DNA of 64,000 nucleotides. It comes from Bacteroides faecalis (lineage in GTDB: Bacteria; Bacteroidota; Bacteroidia; Bacteroidales; Bacteroidaceae). Below are positions 46,401-56,465 of the stretch, in pieces; positions within the stretch are counted from its first letter, which is position 1, and every line of letters begins with the position of its first letter. The translations under genes were made by a program, and so were the position numbers. Location of the stretch: positions 62,001-126,000 of the forward strand of contig NZ_BHWB01000009.1 of assembly GCF_003865075.1 (NCBI RefSeq). Reading direction: 5' to 3'. The notes under the pieces were generated by a model that saw nothing but the letters and a program-made list of their open reading frames with translations, was not told the DNA's origin and searched no databases.

Positions 46401-47172
46401 CGACAAACTTTCGGGAAAAGCGGAAGTAGATGTTGTGAAAGAAGCCAGTACTTTGCTCGAAAGTAAAGTAAAAAATGGAGAACTGGTTCTGCCAAAAGGT
46501 GTATCTTATAAATTTGCTGGTAACTATGAACAGCAACAACGAGCTACAGACAGGTTATTGATTGTTGTTCCGTTAGCACTACTCATTGTATTGCTGGTAC
46601 TCTATTTCCAATTCAAAACAGTGACAGCCTCACTTATCCATTTTTCCGGGGTATTCGTGGCTTTTGCCGGTGGATTTATTCTATTATGGCTGTATGGACA
46701 ACCCTGGTTCATGAATTTCAGTATTGCAGGTGAGAATATGCGTGACCTTTTCCAGATGCATCCCATCAACCTGAGTGTAGCAGTCTGGGTAGGTTTCATA
46801 GCTCTTTTCGGTGTAGCAACAGATGACGGTGTACTGATGGGAACTTATATCCATCAAGTCTTTATAGATCGACATCCCCGAACTAAACATGATATTAGAG
46901 AAGCTGTAGTAGAAGCCGGATTGAAACGTGTCCGCCCGGCTGCCATGACAACAGCCACTACATTAATTGCTTTATTACCGGTACTGACATCCACAGGAAA
47001 AGGAGCAGACATTATGGTTCCCATGGCCATACCGACTTTTGGAGGAATGCTGATACAGTCTATGACGATGTTCGTTGTTCCTGTTTTACAATGTTGGTGG
47101 CGTGAAGGAGCTGAAAAAAGAGCAGAAAAGAAACAACTAAAAATGATGGAGGAAGAAAAGAATGAGAACTAA
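43423..47172 (+). CDS. cusA: CusA/CzcA-type heavy-metal efflux RND pump
   Basis: Inner-membrane proton/metal antiporter of the HME-RND family, 1249 residues from the ATG at 43423. It begins [27 protein letters not shown]. Family motifs: [34 protein letters not shown], the relay helix [17 protein letters not shown], and a C-terminal [16 protein letters not shown] with paired acidic residues. The methionines in [17 protein letters not shown] and [19 protein letters not shown] match the Met-based CusA export path, which favours Cu(I)/Ag(I) over Zn/Co/Cd. The ends of cusA, cusC and cusB overlap, so the three genes form one operon. Confidence 0.9.
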   Translation: [1249 protein letters not shown]

Positions 47173-48649
47173 TTCAATCAAACAAATAATAGCAATTATG
47201 ACCGTACCTTTATTGATGACGGATGTATTTGCCCAAGAATCAACAGATAGCCTCACCCATTATCTGGAACAGGCAGCCCGTAACAATCCTCAAATTAATT
47301 CTGATTTTATGCTTTACAAAGCTGCATTAGAAAAAATACCACAAGCAGGTGCATACCCTGATCCGGAACTGGAAATAGGCTTGTTCTTCAAACCAATGGA
47401 AACACTGATGGGAAAACAGGTTGCAGACTTTACTCTGATGCAAATGTTTCCATGGTTTGGAACCCGAAAAGCGGCACGTGGAGAAGCTACCGAAATGGCT
47501 CGCATGGCTTATGAAAAGTTCCGGGACAGCCGTAATACTCTTTGGTATGATGTGAAAACCCAATGGTATCAGCTTTGCAATTTGAAGGAACAGTATAAAA
47601 CAACAGAAGCTAACATTGCATTGCTCCGCCAACTGGAACAACTAGCCCTGAACCGTTTTTCAGCATCTTCTGCACAAGGAGGAGCCTCAACCCCTACCCC
47701 TAACACTCCATCGAGTATTACTTCCGAAACGAACGGACCTGCTATTTCAACCAATGGAATGTCCGGCATGAATGGAATGACTGCTACCAAATCTGCAATA
47801 TCCCCCAGTAGTAATATGTCTACTTCAAACTCAGGAATGTCCGGAATGGGATATAGTCCAATGGGACCGGCAACTGGAGGAATGTCAGACGTACTACGAA
47901 TTCAAATGGAACGTGCAGAACTGGAAAATGACTTGGAAAATCTTCATTCTGCACGTATGGTGGCAGAAGCACAATTCAACGCTTTGCTTAATCGCCCTTC
48001 GGCAACTCCTGTCGTAGTGCCAGACTCTTTGGTACAACGCATAATCCAAATAGATGAGAAGATTTTGGTAGATAGTATATTTTCTAACAATCCTATGATT
48101 ACAATGATTGAAGCAGAAGCAGAAGCCTATCGAGCCAAAGCAAAAATGGATCGGCGCATGAGTTATCCAATGATTGGTATCGGACTACAATATTCTTTGA
48201 TCAACAAAATGGATCATCCCATCGGCATGGCTGACATGAATGGAAAAGACATGGTAATGCCAATGGTAAAAATAAGTCTGCCATTATTCCGTCGCAAATA
48301 TAATGCACAGCAGCGGGAAAGCCGGAATTATTGGAAAGCCAGCGAGTATAAACGTGATAACGCACAAAATCAACTGGAAAGTGAGTATATCAACTTCCGA
48401 CAACAATTGGAAGACGCTGGTCGTAAACTTAATTTATATACCCAGCAATATGCTTTATCCCTGTCCACCTGGCAACTGATGGTACGTGAGTTTTCTGCGG
48501 GTCGCCAGTCACTGACTGATGTCATACAAGTAGAACGTCAAATGCTAGACTACAGACTTAAGAAAAGCGAAGCTGTAGCAGCCTACAACACAAGCGTTGC
48601 AGGTTTAGAAAAATTAGTATCCACTTCTTTAAACACTGATAACAAATGA
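47162..48649 (+). CDS. TolC-family outer-membrane efflux protein (CusC-like) with a Met/Ser-rich insert
   Basis: Outer-membrane channel of the efflux complex, 495 residues, signal peptide ending DVFAQ. TolC-type helical hairpins occupy about 30-160 and 245-490. Between them (about 168-240) lies a low-complexity insert rich in Met, Gly, Ser, Thr and Asn, with repeated GMSGM and NGM motifs (ISTNGMSGMNGMTATKS, NSGMSGMGYSPMG). Such Met motifs bind Cu(I)/Ag(I) in copper proteins. The gene overlaps cusA by 11 bp and the adaptor by 4 bp. Confidence 0.85.
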   Translation: MRTNSIKQIIAIMTVPLLMTDVFAQESTDSLTHYLEQAARNNPQINSDFMLYKAALEKIPQAGAYPDPELEIGLFFKPMETLMGKQVADFTLMQMFPWFGTRKAARGEATEMARMAYEKFRDSRNTLWYDVKTQWYQLCNLKEQYKTTEANIALLRQLEQLALNRFSASSAQGGASTPTPNTPSSITSETNGPAISTNGMSGMNGMTATKSAISPSSNMSTSNSGMSGMGYSPMGPATGGMSDVLRIQMERAELENDLENLHSARMVAEAQFNALLNRPSATPVVVPDSLVQRIIQIDEKILVDSIFSNNPMITMIEAEAEAYRAKAKMDRRMSYPMIGIGLQYSLINKMDHPIGMADMNGKDMVMPMVKISLPLFRRKYNAQQRESRNYWKASEYKRDNAQNQLESEYINFRQQLEDAGRKLNLYTQQYALSLSTWQLMVREFSAGRQSLTDVIQVERQMLDYRLKKSEAVAAYNTSVAGLEKLVSTSLNTDNK

Positions 48650-50289
48650 AAAAGATAAAGGAAATAATGCGTAAGAAGCAAATTACATATACTCTTTTTG
48701 CTTTGGGAGGAATATTTATCGGTTGGTTATTATTTAGCCGTCCAACCTCTTCTACCCATTTGCCGGAACAAACTATGACTCATGATCACGAAGGACACAG
48801 TCATGATCTGGAACAAGATGAAAGTGGGGTATGGACATGCTCTATGCATCCACAGATACGTATGGACAAACCTGGCAAATGTCCTATTTGTGCTATGGAT
48901 CTAATTCCACTAAAGAAAAATTCCGGAGAAAATACTTCCGTTGATCCGTCAGCTATTCAACTATCTGACGAAGCTGCTGCTTTAGCAGACGTACAAACAA
49001 CGCGTATAAGTCGGGAAAAACCGGTAAAGAAAGTACGACTGTATGGCAAAATTACTCCGGACGAACGTAGTTTGCAATCACAGACAGCTTATGTTGGAGG
49101 ACGTATAGAAAAACTATTTATTGAGTTTACCGGCGAGGAAGTTCATAGTGGACAAACGTTAGCTACAATCTATTCGCCAGAGTTATTTACTGCCCAACAG
49201 GAATTATTGCAAGCTATCAGCATGAATCAACCTCAATTAATTCAGGCTGCTCGTGAAAAATTACGTCTCTGGAATATGACTAATGCACAAATTGATGCGG
49301 TACAACAGTCAGGCAAAGCCTCTCCCACAGTGGAAATAAAAGCAAACACAAGTGGCATCGTAACTGCCAAACGAGTAAATCGTGGTGATTATGTTTCACA
49401 AGGATCTGTATTATTTGACATAGCTAATCTCTCTCGTGTATGGGCCATGTTTGACGCATTTGAGGTAGACTTACCATTTCTCAGTAAAGGAGATGTTGTG
49501 GAATTCACTCTTCCAGCATTTCCCGGAAAGAAGTTCTCCGGAAAAATCTCATTTATCGACCCCATTATCAATGCTACCACTCGTACGGCACGTGTTCGCG
49601 TTGATGTTACCAACAACAGACAGGAACTAAAACCGGAAATGTATGCTACAGCCGAAGTGGATGCTCCGTTAAAAGGGTATAAAGATATGATTGTAGTACC
49701 ACAAACGGCAATTTTATGGACAGGAAAACGTTCTATTGTGTATGTCCGGCAACCGAACACTTCAACCCCAACCTTCATGTTACGCGAAGTAGAACTGGGT
49801 CCTGCATTAGGTGGTGCATACGTAGTCATAAAGGGATTATCCGATGGTGAGGAGGTTGTTACAAATGGTGTATTTTCCATTGATGCCAGTGCACAACTGG
49901 AAGGTAAGACTTCTATGATGAATAGTAGTGATGACAATGCCCATCCAATGACCGGACACGAAGGTCACCACATGTCCGGAATGAATATGAACACAGAAAA
50001 TAAGATAGCAGATACAGCTTCCAAACATGCAATGTTCAGTGTAAATGGTTCTTGTGATATGTGTAAGGAACGTATAGAAAAAGCAGCAATAAGTGTAGTC
50101 GGAGTTCAATCAGCCCACTGGGATAAAGAAAAGAAAATGGTACATCTACAATTCAATCCGAATAAGACTTCAGAAGACGCCATCAGTAAAGCCATAGCGA
50201 AAGCTGGTCATGATACGGATAAATATAAAGCTGATGATTCTGTATATAATCAATTACCCGGATGCTGTAAGTACAGGGATAAAGAATGA
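48646..50289 (+). CDS. cusB: CusB-like periplasmic adaptor with two added metal-binding domains
   Basis: Membrane-fusion protein that links pump and channel, 547 residues. After an N-terminal anchor and a His-rich stretch (THDHEGHSHD), a heavy-metal-binding domain follows (63-89, WTCSMHPQIRMDKPGKCPICAMDLIPL). The adaptor core runs from about 105 to 430 (beta-barrel, lipoyl halves, short hairpin). A second His/Met stretch (GHEGHHMSGMNMN) and a C-terminal HMA domain with CxxC (NGSCDMCKERIEKA, about 465-530) complete it. The extra domains suggest periplasmic metal capture and hand-over to CusA. Last gene of the operon. Confidence 0.9.
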   Translation: MKKIKEIMRKKQITYTLFALGGIFIGWLLFSRPTSSTHLPEQTMTHDHEGHSHDLEQDESGVWTCSMHPQIRMDKPGKCPICAMDLIPLKKNSGENTSVDPSAIQLSDEAAALADVQTTRISREKPVKKVRLYGKITPDERSLQSQTAYVGGRIEKLFIEFTGEEVHSGQTLATIYSPELFTAQQELLQAISMNQPQLIQAAREKLRLWNMTNAQIDAVQQSGKASPTVEIKANTSGIVTAKRVNRGDYVSQGSVLFDIANLSRVWAMFDAFEVDLPFLSKGDVVEFTLPAFPGKKFSGKISFIDPIINATTRTARVRVDVTNNRQELKPEMYATAEVDAPLKGYKDMIVVPQTAILWTGKRSIVYVRQPNTSTPTFMLREVELGPALGGAYVVIKGLSDGEEVVTNGVFSIDASAQLEGKTSMMNSSDDNAHPMTGHEGHHMSGMNMNTENKIADTASKHAMFSVNGSCDMCKERIEKAAISVVGVQSAHWDKEKKMVHLQFNPNKTSEDAISKAIAKAGHDTDKYKADDSVYNQLPGCCKYRDKE

Positions 50290-51544
50290 GCCCAAGAGCA
50301 AGAGCTTTAGAAACAAGCAATTACTGATATATTCTTTTGAATATTACTACCTATTTGCTATTCTATAACTAGTGAATTCTGAGAATCTAACCAATTTTAA
50401 TTCTATAGTTTCTTTATATATATGCATCCTCCTTTTTCCTTTTAGTTATTTTAAAGGGAAAGAGGTTGATGTATAAAACAGCTTCCAACTTTTTAATCAT
50501 AATATATTCTTAAACAAATAACAAAAGGTACGCAATAATTCCCCTAAAAGTAATTACACTAACCAGAACACAATCTTCTTTGAAATATTTTCTCATCAAT
50601 TATATTCCTATAAATCAACAATTTATCTTTTACATCAACTTACTTTGACGCTTACTGCGAAGTATACCGATAAAAACTATGCCCTAATTTGGCTCCCAGA
50701 AACTAAAAACAATTTGTTATGCTTAAATCGATAGTTGTTTTATCAACTTACACATCTTTCGTATGTACACAGATACAGGCTTAAGAATCCAGATTAGCCA
50801 TAACTAGTTTTTGACGGATAAAAACAGGAAATAAACTACAACATTCCCACAAATAGGAAAGAACCAAGAATAAACATTTTCATTGCTCTCATTTTTTAGG
50901 TTATTAATGCATGAACTCTTTCTTAATGACACCGCAATGTAATCAACCTCCCTCAGGCATACGGCAGGCAGTATCTTTAGTGCGATAAACACTAGATAAA
51001 GAGTGTTGTTCACCAACTATAATATCAAAACACTGTTAATCTGTCTGTTTTGCTGTATTGTCTGTTTTGAATATACTGAGAAAGAATCCTCCCATTACAG
51101 CACCCCACAAAGTGCTACTGAAAGGAAATAGTTTTAATTTATATGTTTCTTATTAAAACAATCTCACATCAAAATATCATACATTGGATAACATTCTTTA
51201 TGAACTTAAAGAATATAACATAACTGCATTAAACAGGACATAGCTCATGAAGAAGACCTATTGAAAGTTGTCCGTTTCGAAACAAACGGATACCATACGA
51301 TAACATTACAATAAAACTATAAATCAAAGGCAAATTATCTTTTATAAAATATTTGTAAACAGCAAATTGCGGTATTATTCTAAGTATACAGCCATTTATA
51401 TAATTCTTCTTTCATTATTTTTTATTGCAAAACTTTCTAAAAGGAAAATATTGTTCTAATGAAATAAAATTCATTCATTTTGGTGGATATTTAAACAATA
51501 TTTTATAATTTTGCAGATATGTTTTTGAATCTTTTGCGAGAAAT
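50290..51544. other. 1.25-kb intergenic stretch
   Basis: AT-rich with no credible gene. A 70-codon minus-strand frame at 50804-51016 lacks recognisable features. I see no repeats of note. The efflux operon ends without a clear terminator, and the regulator downstream has no obvious promoter match. Confidence 0.5.
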
Positions 51545-54500
51545 ATGAAAATATCTTTAGACATTAGACGAATTTTTCTTTTTACTGTCCTTTTCATCAG
51601 TAGTTCTGTAAGCAGGTGCCAAATTTATAAGTACATAGGACTGGAAGACGGTCTGAATAATCAAAAAATATACCATATCCAAAAAGACCAACGAGGATAT
51701 ATGTGGTTTCTGACCCAAGAGGGAATAGACCGTTATGACAGCAAACATATAAAGCATTACACCTTTTCAGACGACAACATGATGTTGGATTCACGAATTG
51801 CCTTAAACTGGCTCTATATGGACCACAAGAATGTATTATGGGTAATTGGCCAGAAAGGCCGTATTTTTAGGTATGATTCCCGGCATGATAAGTTCGAATT
51901 GGATTATGTACATCCGGAACTGCTCAGAAATAAATCGCAAGCCTTTCTGAATTACGGTTATTTGGATAAGAATGACCGCATCTGGCTATGTTATAAGGAT
52001 AGTATTACTTGGTATAATACCCATACCGGAACGACATTGCATATGCCAATACCGGTCAACGGTGAAATAACTGCCATCGAGCAGACAGATGGCAATCATT
52101 TCTTTATCGGTACGGGAAGCGGTCTGTTTCGTGCCAAGATAGAAGAGGGAGAGTTAAAGCTGATTTCTGATAAAACTGTGGAAAGTATCACTGCACCTGT
52201 ACATAAACTTTATTATCATGCAGTTTCACAACAGCTGTTTGTGGGAACCTACAAAGAGGGCATACTTATATATGATATGGGTGGAATAGGAAAAATCACT
52301 CCCTGTCAATCCCTCAATAATGTAGAGGTCAACCAAATTGTAGCTTTGAATGCTAATGAACTTCTAGTAGCCACAGGTGGAAAAGGTGTATATAAACTGG
52401 ATGTAAATACCTGCGTGAGTGAGCCTTATATAACAGCTGATTATAGCAGTTATAACGGAATGAACGGAAACAACATCAATGATATCTATGTAGATGAAGA
52501 AGAACGCATCTGGCTTGCCAATTATCCTACCGGTATTACTATCCGCAACAACCGCTATGAAAGTTATGATTTGATAAAGCACTCTCTTGGCAATAAACGT
52601 TCATTGGTGAATGACCAGGTTCATGATGTGATAGAGGACAGTGACGGTGACCTCTGGTTCGCAACCAGTAACGGTATCAGTTTCTATCAGACTAAAACAA
52701 AAGAATGGCGTTCTTTCTTCAGTTCCTTTGATTCGGTACCAGATGATGAAAATCACATATTCTTAGCGCTGTGTGAAGTTTCTCCCGGTGTAATATGGGC
52801 TGGTGGCTTTATGTCTGGAATATGCAAGATAAAAAAGAAGGAAGGATTTAAAATTAGTTATCTTTCTCCTGCTGTTATGGCAGGAATACGGCCCGATCAA
52901 TATATTTTTGACATTAAAAAAGACTCGTGCGGCGATATCTGGTCTGGCGGATATTATCATTTGAAACGCATCAACCCTGAAACTAAAAGTGTACGTTTAT
53001 ATCCGGGAGTAAGTTCTATCACTACCATTCAGGAAAAAGATGCCCGGCATATGTGGATTGGTACGCGGATGGGGCTCTATCAGCTTGAGAGGCAAACCGG
53101 AGTTTACCAATATATTGACCTGCCTATTGAGTCTCCTTATATATGCGCATTATATCAGAAAGAAGACAGTATTCTGTATATTGGTACCCGTGGAGCCGGA
53201 CTTCTTGTTTATGACATTCATAAGAAGAAATTTATTCATCAGTACCGAAGTGACAACTGTGCATTGATTTCCGACAATATTTATACAATTCTTCCGCGTC
53301 ATGACGGAAGTCTCCTGATGGGTACGGAGAATGGCATAACAATTTATTCACCTGAGGAACACTTCTTCCGTAACTGGACGCGGGAACAAGGATTGATGAG
53401 TGTCAATTTTAATGCAGGTGCTGCTACGCCCTATAACAAAAACGCGCTTGTTTTCGGTGGGAATGATGGTGCAATCAAGTTTCCGACAGACATACAAATA
53501 CCGGAACCGCATTATTCACGTCTGTTACTGCGTGATTTTATGATAGCCTATCATCCTATTTATCCGGGTGATGAAGGATCACCTCTGGAGAAAGATATTG
53601 ACGAAACTGAACGGCTGGAGCTAGCTTACGGACAAAACACGTTTTCCCTTGATGTAGTTTCCATTAATTATGATTATCCTTCCAACATTCTTTTTTCATG
53701 GAAACTAGACGGTTATCATAAAGAGTGGAGCCGTCCAAGCCCGGACAACCGGATTCTTATCAGAAAACTGCCACCTGGTAGTTATACGTTACAAATTCGT
53801 GCCGTATCCAATGAAGAGAAGTATAAAATCTATGAAACAAGGAGCATCCAGATTGTTATAACGCCTCCGGTATGGGCCAGTGTGTGGGCTATAGTGGGAT
53901 ATGCAATCCTGTTGATTCTGGTTATGGGTATCATATTCCGTATTATCATGTTGCATAAACAGAAAAAGGTGTCGGACGAGAAAACACAGTTCTTCATTAA
54001 TACAGCCCATGACATACGTACGCCGCTTACATTAATAAAAGCTCCGTTGGAAGAAGTCGTAGAAAATCATATGGTGACCGAACAAGCGTTACCCCATGTA
54101 AATATGGCCCTTAAAAATGTGAATACATTACTTCAGTTGACGACCAACCTGATTAACTTCGAACGGATAGATGTTTACTCTTCCACTCTCTATGTTTCCG
54201 AGTATGAACTGAATACATTTATGAATGATGTTTGCGCCACTTTCCGTAAATTTGCTGAGATAAAACATGTCAGGTTTGTTTATGATAGTAATTTTGACTA
54301 TCTGAATGTGTGGTTTGACAGTGACAAGATGGGATCTATTCTGAAGAATGTCCTGTCAAATGCATTGAAGTATACCCCTGAAGGTGGTAGCGTACACATT
54401 TATGCCTGTGAGGAAGGAAATTCTTGGAGCATCGAGGTGAAAGATACCGGAATCGGCATCCCCTCATGTGACCAGAAGAAATTGTTCAGGAATTGTTTTC

Positions 54501-55540
54501 GGAGTAGTAATGTCATTAACCTGAAAGTGACAGGTAGCGGAATCGGTCTGATGCTGGTATACAAACTGGTCAAGTTACATAAAGGCAAGATTCAGATTCA
54601 AAGTACTGAGCATCAAGGAACTTGTGTACAAATTACTTTCCCTAAAGGAAACAGCCATCTCCATAAAGCAAAATTCATTTCTCCCAAGGCATTGGATGAG
54701 TGTTCGGAGACTATTACACCTAGTGGTGATACTTTAGAACCACCATCCATGAAAATATCCCAGGTAAACGGCTCTTTACGACGCATCCTAATAGTGGAGG
54801 ACAATGATGATTTACGCAATTATCTTGTTGATATGTTCAGAATGGAGTATAATATCCAGTCTTGCCCCAATGGGAAGGAGGCACTTATCATAATACGGGA
54901 ATTTAACCCGGATCTCGTCATATCCGACATAATGATGCCCGAGATGGGCGGAGATGAACTCCGCTCAGTTATAAAAAGTAATCTTGAGATGTCCCATATT
55001 CCGGTCATTTTGCTGACTGCACTGAGCGATGAGAAAAACATGCTTGAAGGACTGGAAATCGGAGCGGATGCCTACATCTCGAAACCTTTCAGTGTGGGAA
55101 TGCTCAAAGCAACGGTTAAGAATATACTTACAAATCGTGCTTTGCTCCGTCAAGTTTATAACAGCATCGAAGATGAGGAACAGAACCTTCCGGCCAATTG
55201 TACCAATACCTTGGACTGGAAATTCATAGCCTCTGTCAAAAAATGTATAGAGAACAACATGGAAAATTCGGACTTCAATGTAGACATGCTCAGTAGTCAG
55301 CATCACATGAGTCGTACTAGTTTCTTCAATAAATTAAAGGCATTGACCGGTTACGCTCCGGCTGATTATATCCGGATGATACGTTTACAACATGCCGCAC
55401 AATTGCTGAAACAAGGCAAATATTCGATAACGGAGATTGCCGACATGATCGGATACTCGGATGCAAAATACTTTCGTGAAGTATTTAAGAAATATTACAA
55501 TGTGAGTCCAAGCAAATTTAATAAAAGCTCAGAAGATTAA
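51545..55540 (+). CDS. Hybrid two-component system sensor/regulator (HTCS)
   Basis: One-chain sensor kinase and AraC-type regulator, 1331 residues, typical of Bacteroides glycan sensing. An N-terminal signal segment precedes a periplasmic two-bladed beta-propeller region of reg_prop repeats (about 25-680, e.g. IWLCYKDSITWYN, MWIGTRMGLYQLER). A Y_Y_Y domain follows (about 700-770, SWKLDGYHKEWS), then one membrane helix (about 774-802). The kinase H-box is TAHDIRTPLTL (His near 821), with HATPase N and G boxes (NVLSNALKYTPEGG, DTGIGIP). The receiver has the phospho-acceptor Asp in VISDIMMPEMGGDE (near 1128). The C-terminal AraC helix-turn-helix ends YFREVFKKYYNVSPSKFNK. No SusCD/PUL genes are adjacent, so its target is unclear. 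Confidence 0.95.
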   Translation: MKISLDIRRIFLFTVLFISSSVSRCQIYKYIGLEDGLNNQKIYHIQKDQRGYMWFLTQEGIDRYDSKHIKHYTFSDDNMMLDSRIALNWLYMDHKNVLWVIGQKGRIFRYDSRHDKFELDYVHPELLRNKSQAFLNYGYLDKNDRIWLCYKDSITWYNTHTGTTLHMPIPVNGEITAIEQTDGNHFFIGTGSGLFRAKIEEGELKLISDKTVESITAPVHKLYYHAVSQQLFVGTYKEGILIYDMGGIGKITPCQSLNNVEVNQIVALNANELLVATGGKGVYKLDVNTCVSEPYITADYSSYNGMNGNNINDIYVDEEERIWLANYPTGITIRNNRYESYDLIKHSLGNKRSLVNDQVHDVIEDSDGDLWFATSNGISFYQTKTKEWRSFFSSFDSVPDDENHIFLALCEVSPGVIWAGGFMSGICKIKKKEGFKISYLSPAVMAGIRPDQYIFDIKKDSCGDIWSGGYYHLKRINPETKSVRLYPGVSSITTIQEKDARHMWIGTRMGLYQLERQTGVYQYIDLPIESPYICALYQKEDSILYIGTRGAGLLVYDIHKKKFIHQYRSDNCALISDNIYTILPRHDGSLLMGTENGITIYSPEEHFFRNWTREQGLMSVNFNAGAATPYNKNALVFGGNDGAIKFPTDIQIPEPHYSRLLLRDFMIAYHPIYPGDEGSPLEKDIDETERLELAYGQNTFSLDVVSINYDYPSNILFSWKLDGYHKEWSRPSPDNRILIRKLPPGSYTLQIRAVSNEEKYKIYETRSIQIVITPPVWASVWAIVGYAILLILVMGIIFRIIMLHKQKKVSDEKTQFFINTAHDIRTPLTLIKAPLEEVVENHMVTEQALPHVNMALKNVNTLLQLTTNLINFERIDVYSSTLYVSEYELNTFMNDVCATFRKFAEIKHVRFVYDSNFDYLNVWFDSDKMGSILKNVLSNALKYTPEGGSVHIYACEEGNSWSIEVKDTGIGIPSCDQKKLFRNCFRSSNVINLKVTGSGIGLMLVYKLVKLHKGKIQIQSTEHQGTCVQITFPKGNSHLHKAKFISPKALDECSETITPSGDTLEPPSMKISQVNGSLRRILIVEDNDDLRNYLVDMFRMEYNIQSCPNGKEALIIIREFNPDLVISDIMMPEMGGDELRSVIKSNLEMSHIPVILLTALSDEKNMLEGLEIGADAYISKPFSVGMLKATVKNILTNRALLRQVYNSIEDEEQNLPANCTNTLDWKFIASVKKCIENNMENSDFNVDMLSSQHHMSRTSFFNKLKALTGYAPADYIRMIRLQHAAQLLKQGKYSITEIADMIGYSDAKYFREVFKKYYNVSPSKFNKSSED

Positions 55541-55907
55541 TGGTTAATAAAAAACTACTGACGTAAAAATCAGCATTTTAAGCATATCATTCCTCCTCAT
55601 TTCTAGTCTTCCCAGTTTTCCTGGCTGGAACGATGTGCAAGACATACCGTGATTTTTTAAGGAGTAGTTTAGCCAAGATACGTAGGGTCAATTCAGATGA
55701 GACTATAGGAGATATTCTACCTAATTCTTTCCAAAATCTTCAACGATATTTCCATCAATGGAATATTACACATGATTTTAGTCTTTGGTCTCCTCTTGCA
55801 TATCCACTTAACACCGTTCGAGTCTTTCACGGTTGCAGGTGCCATATCTGTACAAGACAATTGGGGACATTTATCATTATGCTCGCGGAAATCTCAAACA
55901 GAGTACG

Positions 55908-56156
55908 CTATACGGGAGCATCCTTACCCAAGAAACGGTCCAGAACACTGCTGGCAGAAACTGATACATCCTCTATTTCCAGCTCACGCTGAATCTTCAT
56001 TATCCTCAAGTGGATAGAGTCAAGATACAAATTAAATTCCTTGTACTCACGTTTCTTTTCCAAAGCCTCCCCTTTGCCATACTCCAAAACTCCAGAAGAA
56101 TTGTCTTTTTTCACCGAGACATCCACACGAACCCCGTTCACTGTTATTCTCATCAT
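55908..56156 (-). pseudogene. Decayed Bacteroides-type integrase
   Basis: The minus strand reads MMRITVNGVRVDVSVKKDNSSGVLEYGKGEALEKKREYKEFNLYLDSIHLRIMKIQRELEIEDVSVSASSVLDRFLG. This matches the arm-binding domain layout (RITVNG, then LD.I...I, then V...FLG) of Bacteroides tyrosine integrases. The catalytic part would lie at about 55560-55900 on the same strand, where only scattered sense with stops is left (SLKILERI...). A relic of an older insertion at the same place where the present element begins. Confidence 0.6.
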
Positions 56157-56410
56157 TATCGGAGCTTCACCGTTCCCGATTTAATTTCGTCCTACGAATG
56201 TAGAACAATAGACAAAATGTTGTTTTATCCTCTTACTTGTTGTTTAATCACAGAACTAATTTTCCAAGAGCAACAAGTCAACAGACAAAACACTGATAAA
56301 CAATAAATTATTAGCTAAATAGGTGTACCTTTCATTGGAGAAAATCAAGTACACCGAATTGTACACTGAAAGAATTCTTTGATATGCTTATTACTATGCA
56401 CCAAAAATAA

Positions 56411-56446
56411 AAAATCCCCGTAAAGTGTTATTTTACAGGGATTTTC
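56411..56446. terminator. Terminator beside the tRNA-Ser 3'-end remnant
   Basis: AAAATCCCCGTAAA pairs with TTTACAGGGATTTT around a 7-nt loop, followed by CTTTATTTT. It has the same place relative to the remnant at 56466 as 6690-6723 has to the remnant at 6751. Confidence 0.8.
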
Positions 56447-56465
56447 TTTATTTTACAATTCTTCA

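Noticed and set aside
50804..51016. 70-codon minus-strand reading frame
   Set aside because: No recognisable features; AT-rich chance frame.
55633..55992. 119-codon plus-strand reading frame
   Set aside because: It overlaps the integrase relic on the other strand, which has recognisable family sense; the plus-strand product does not.
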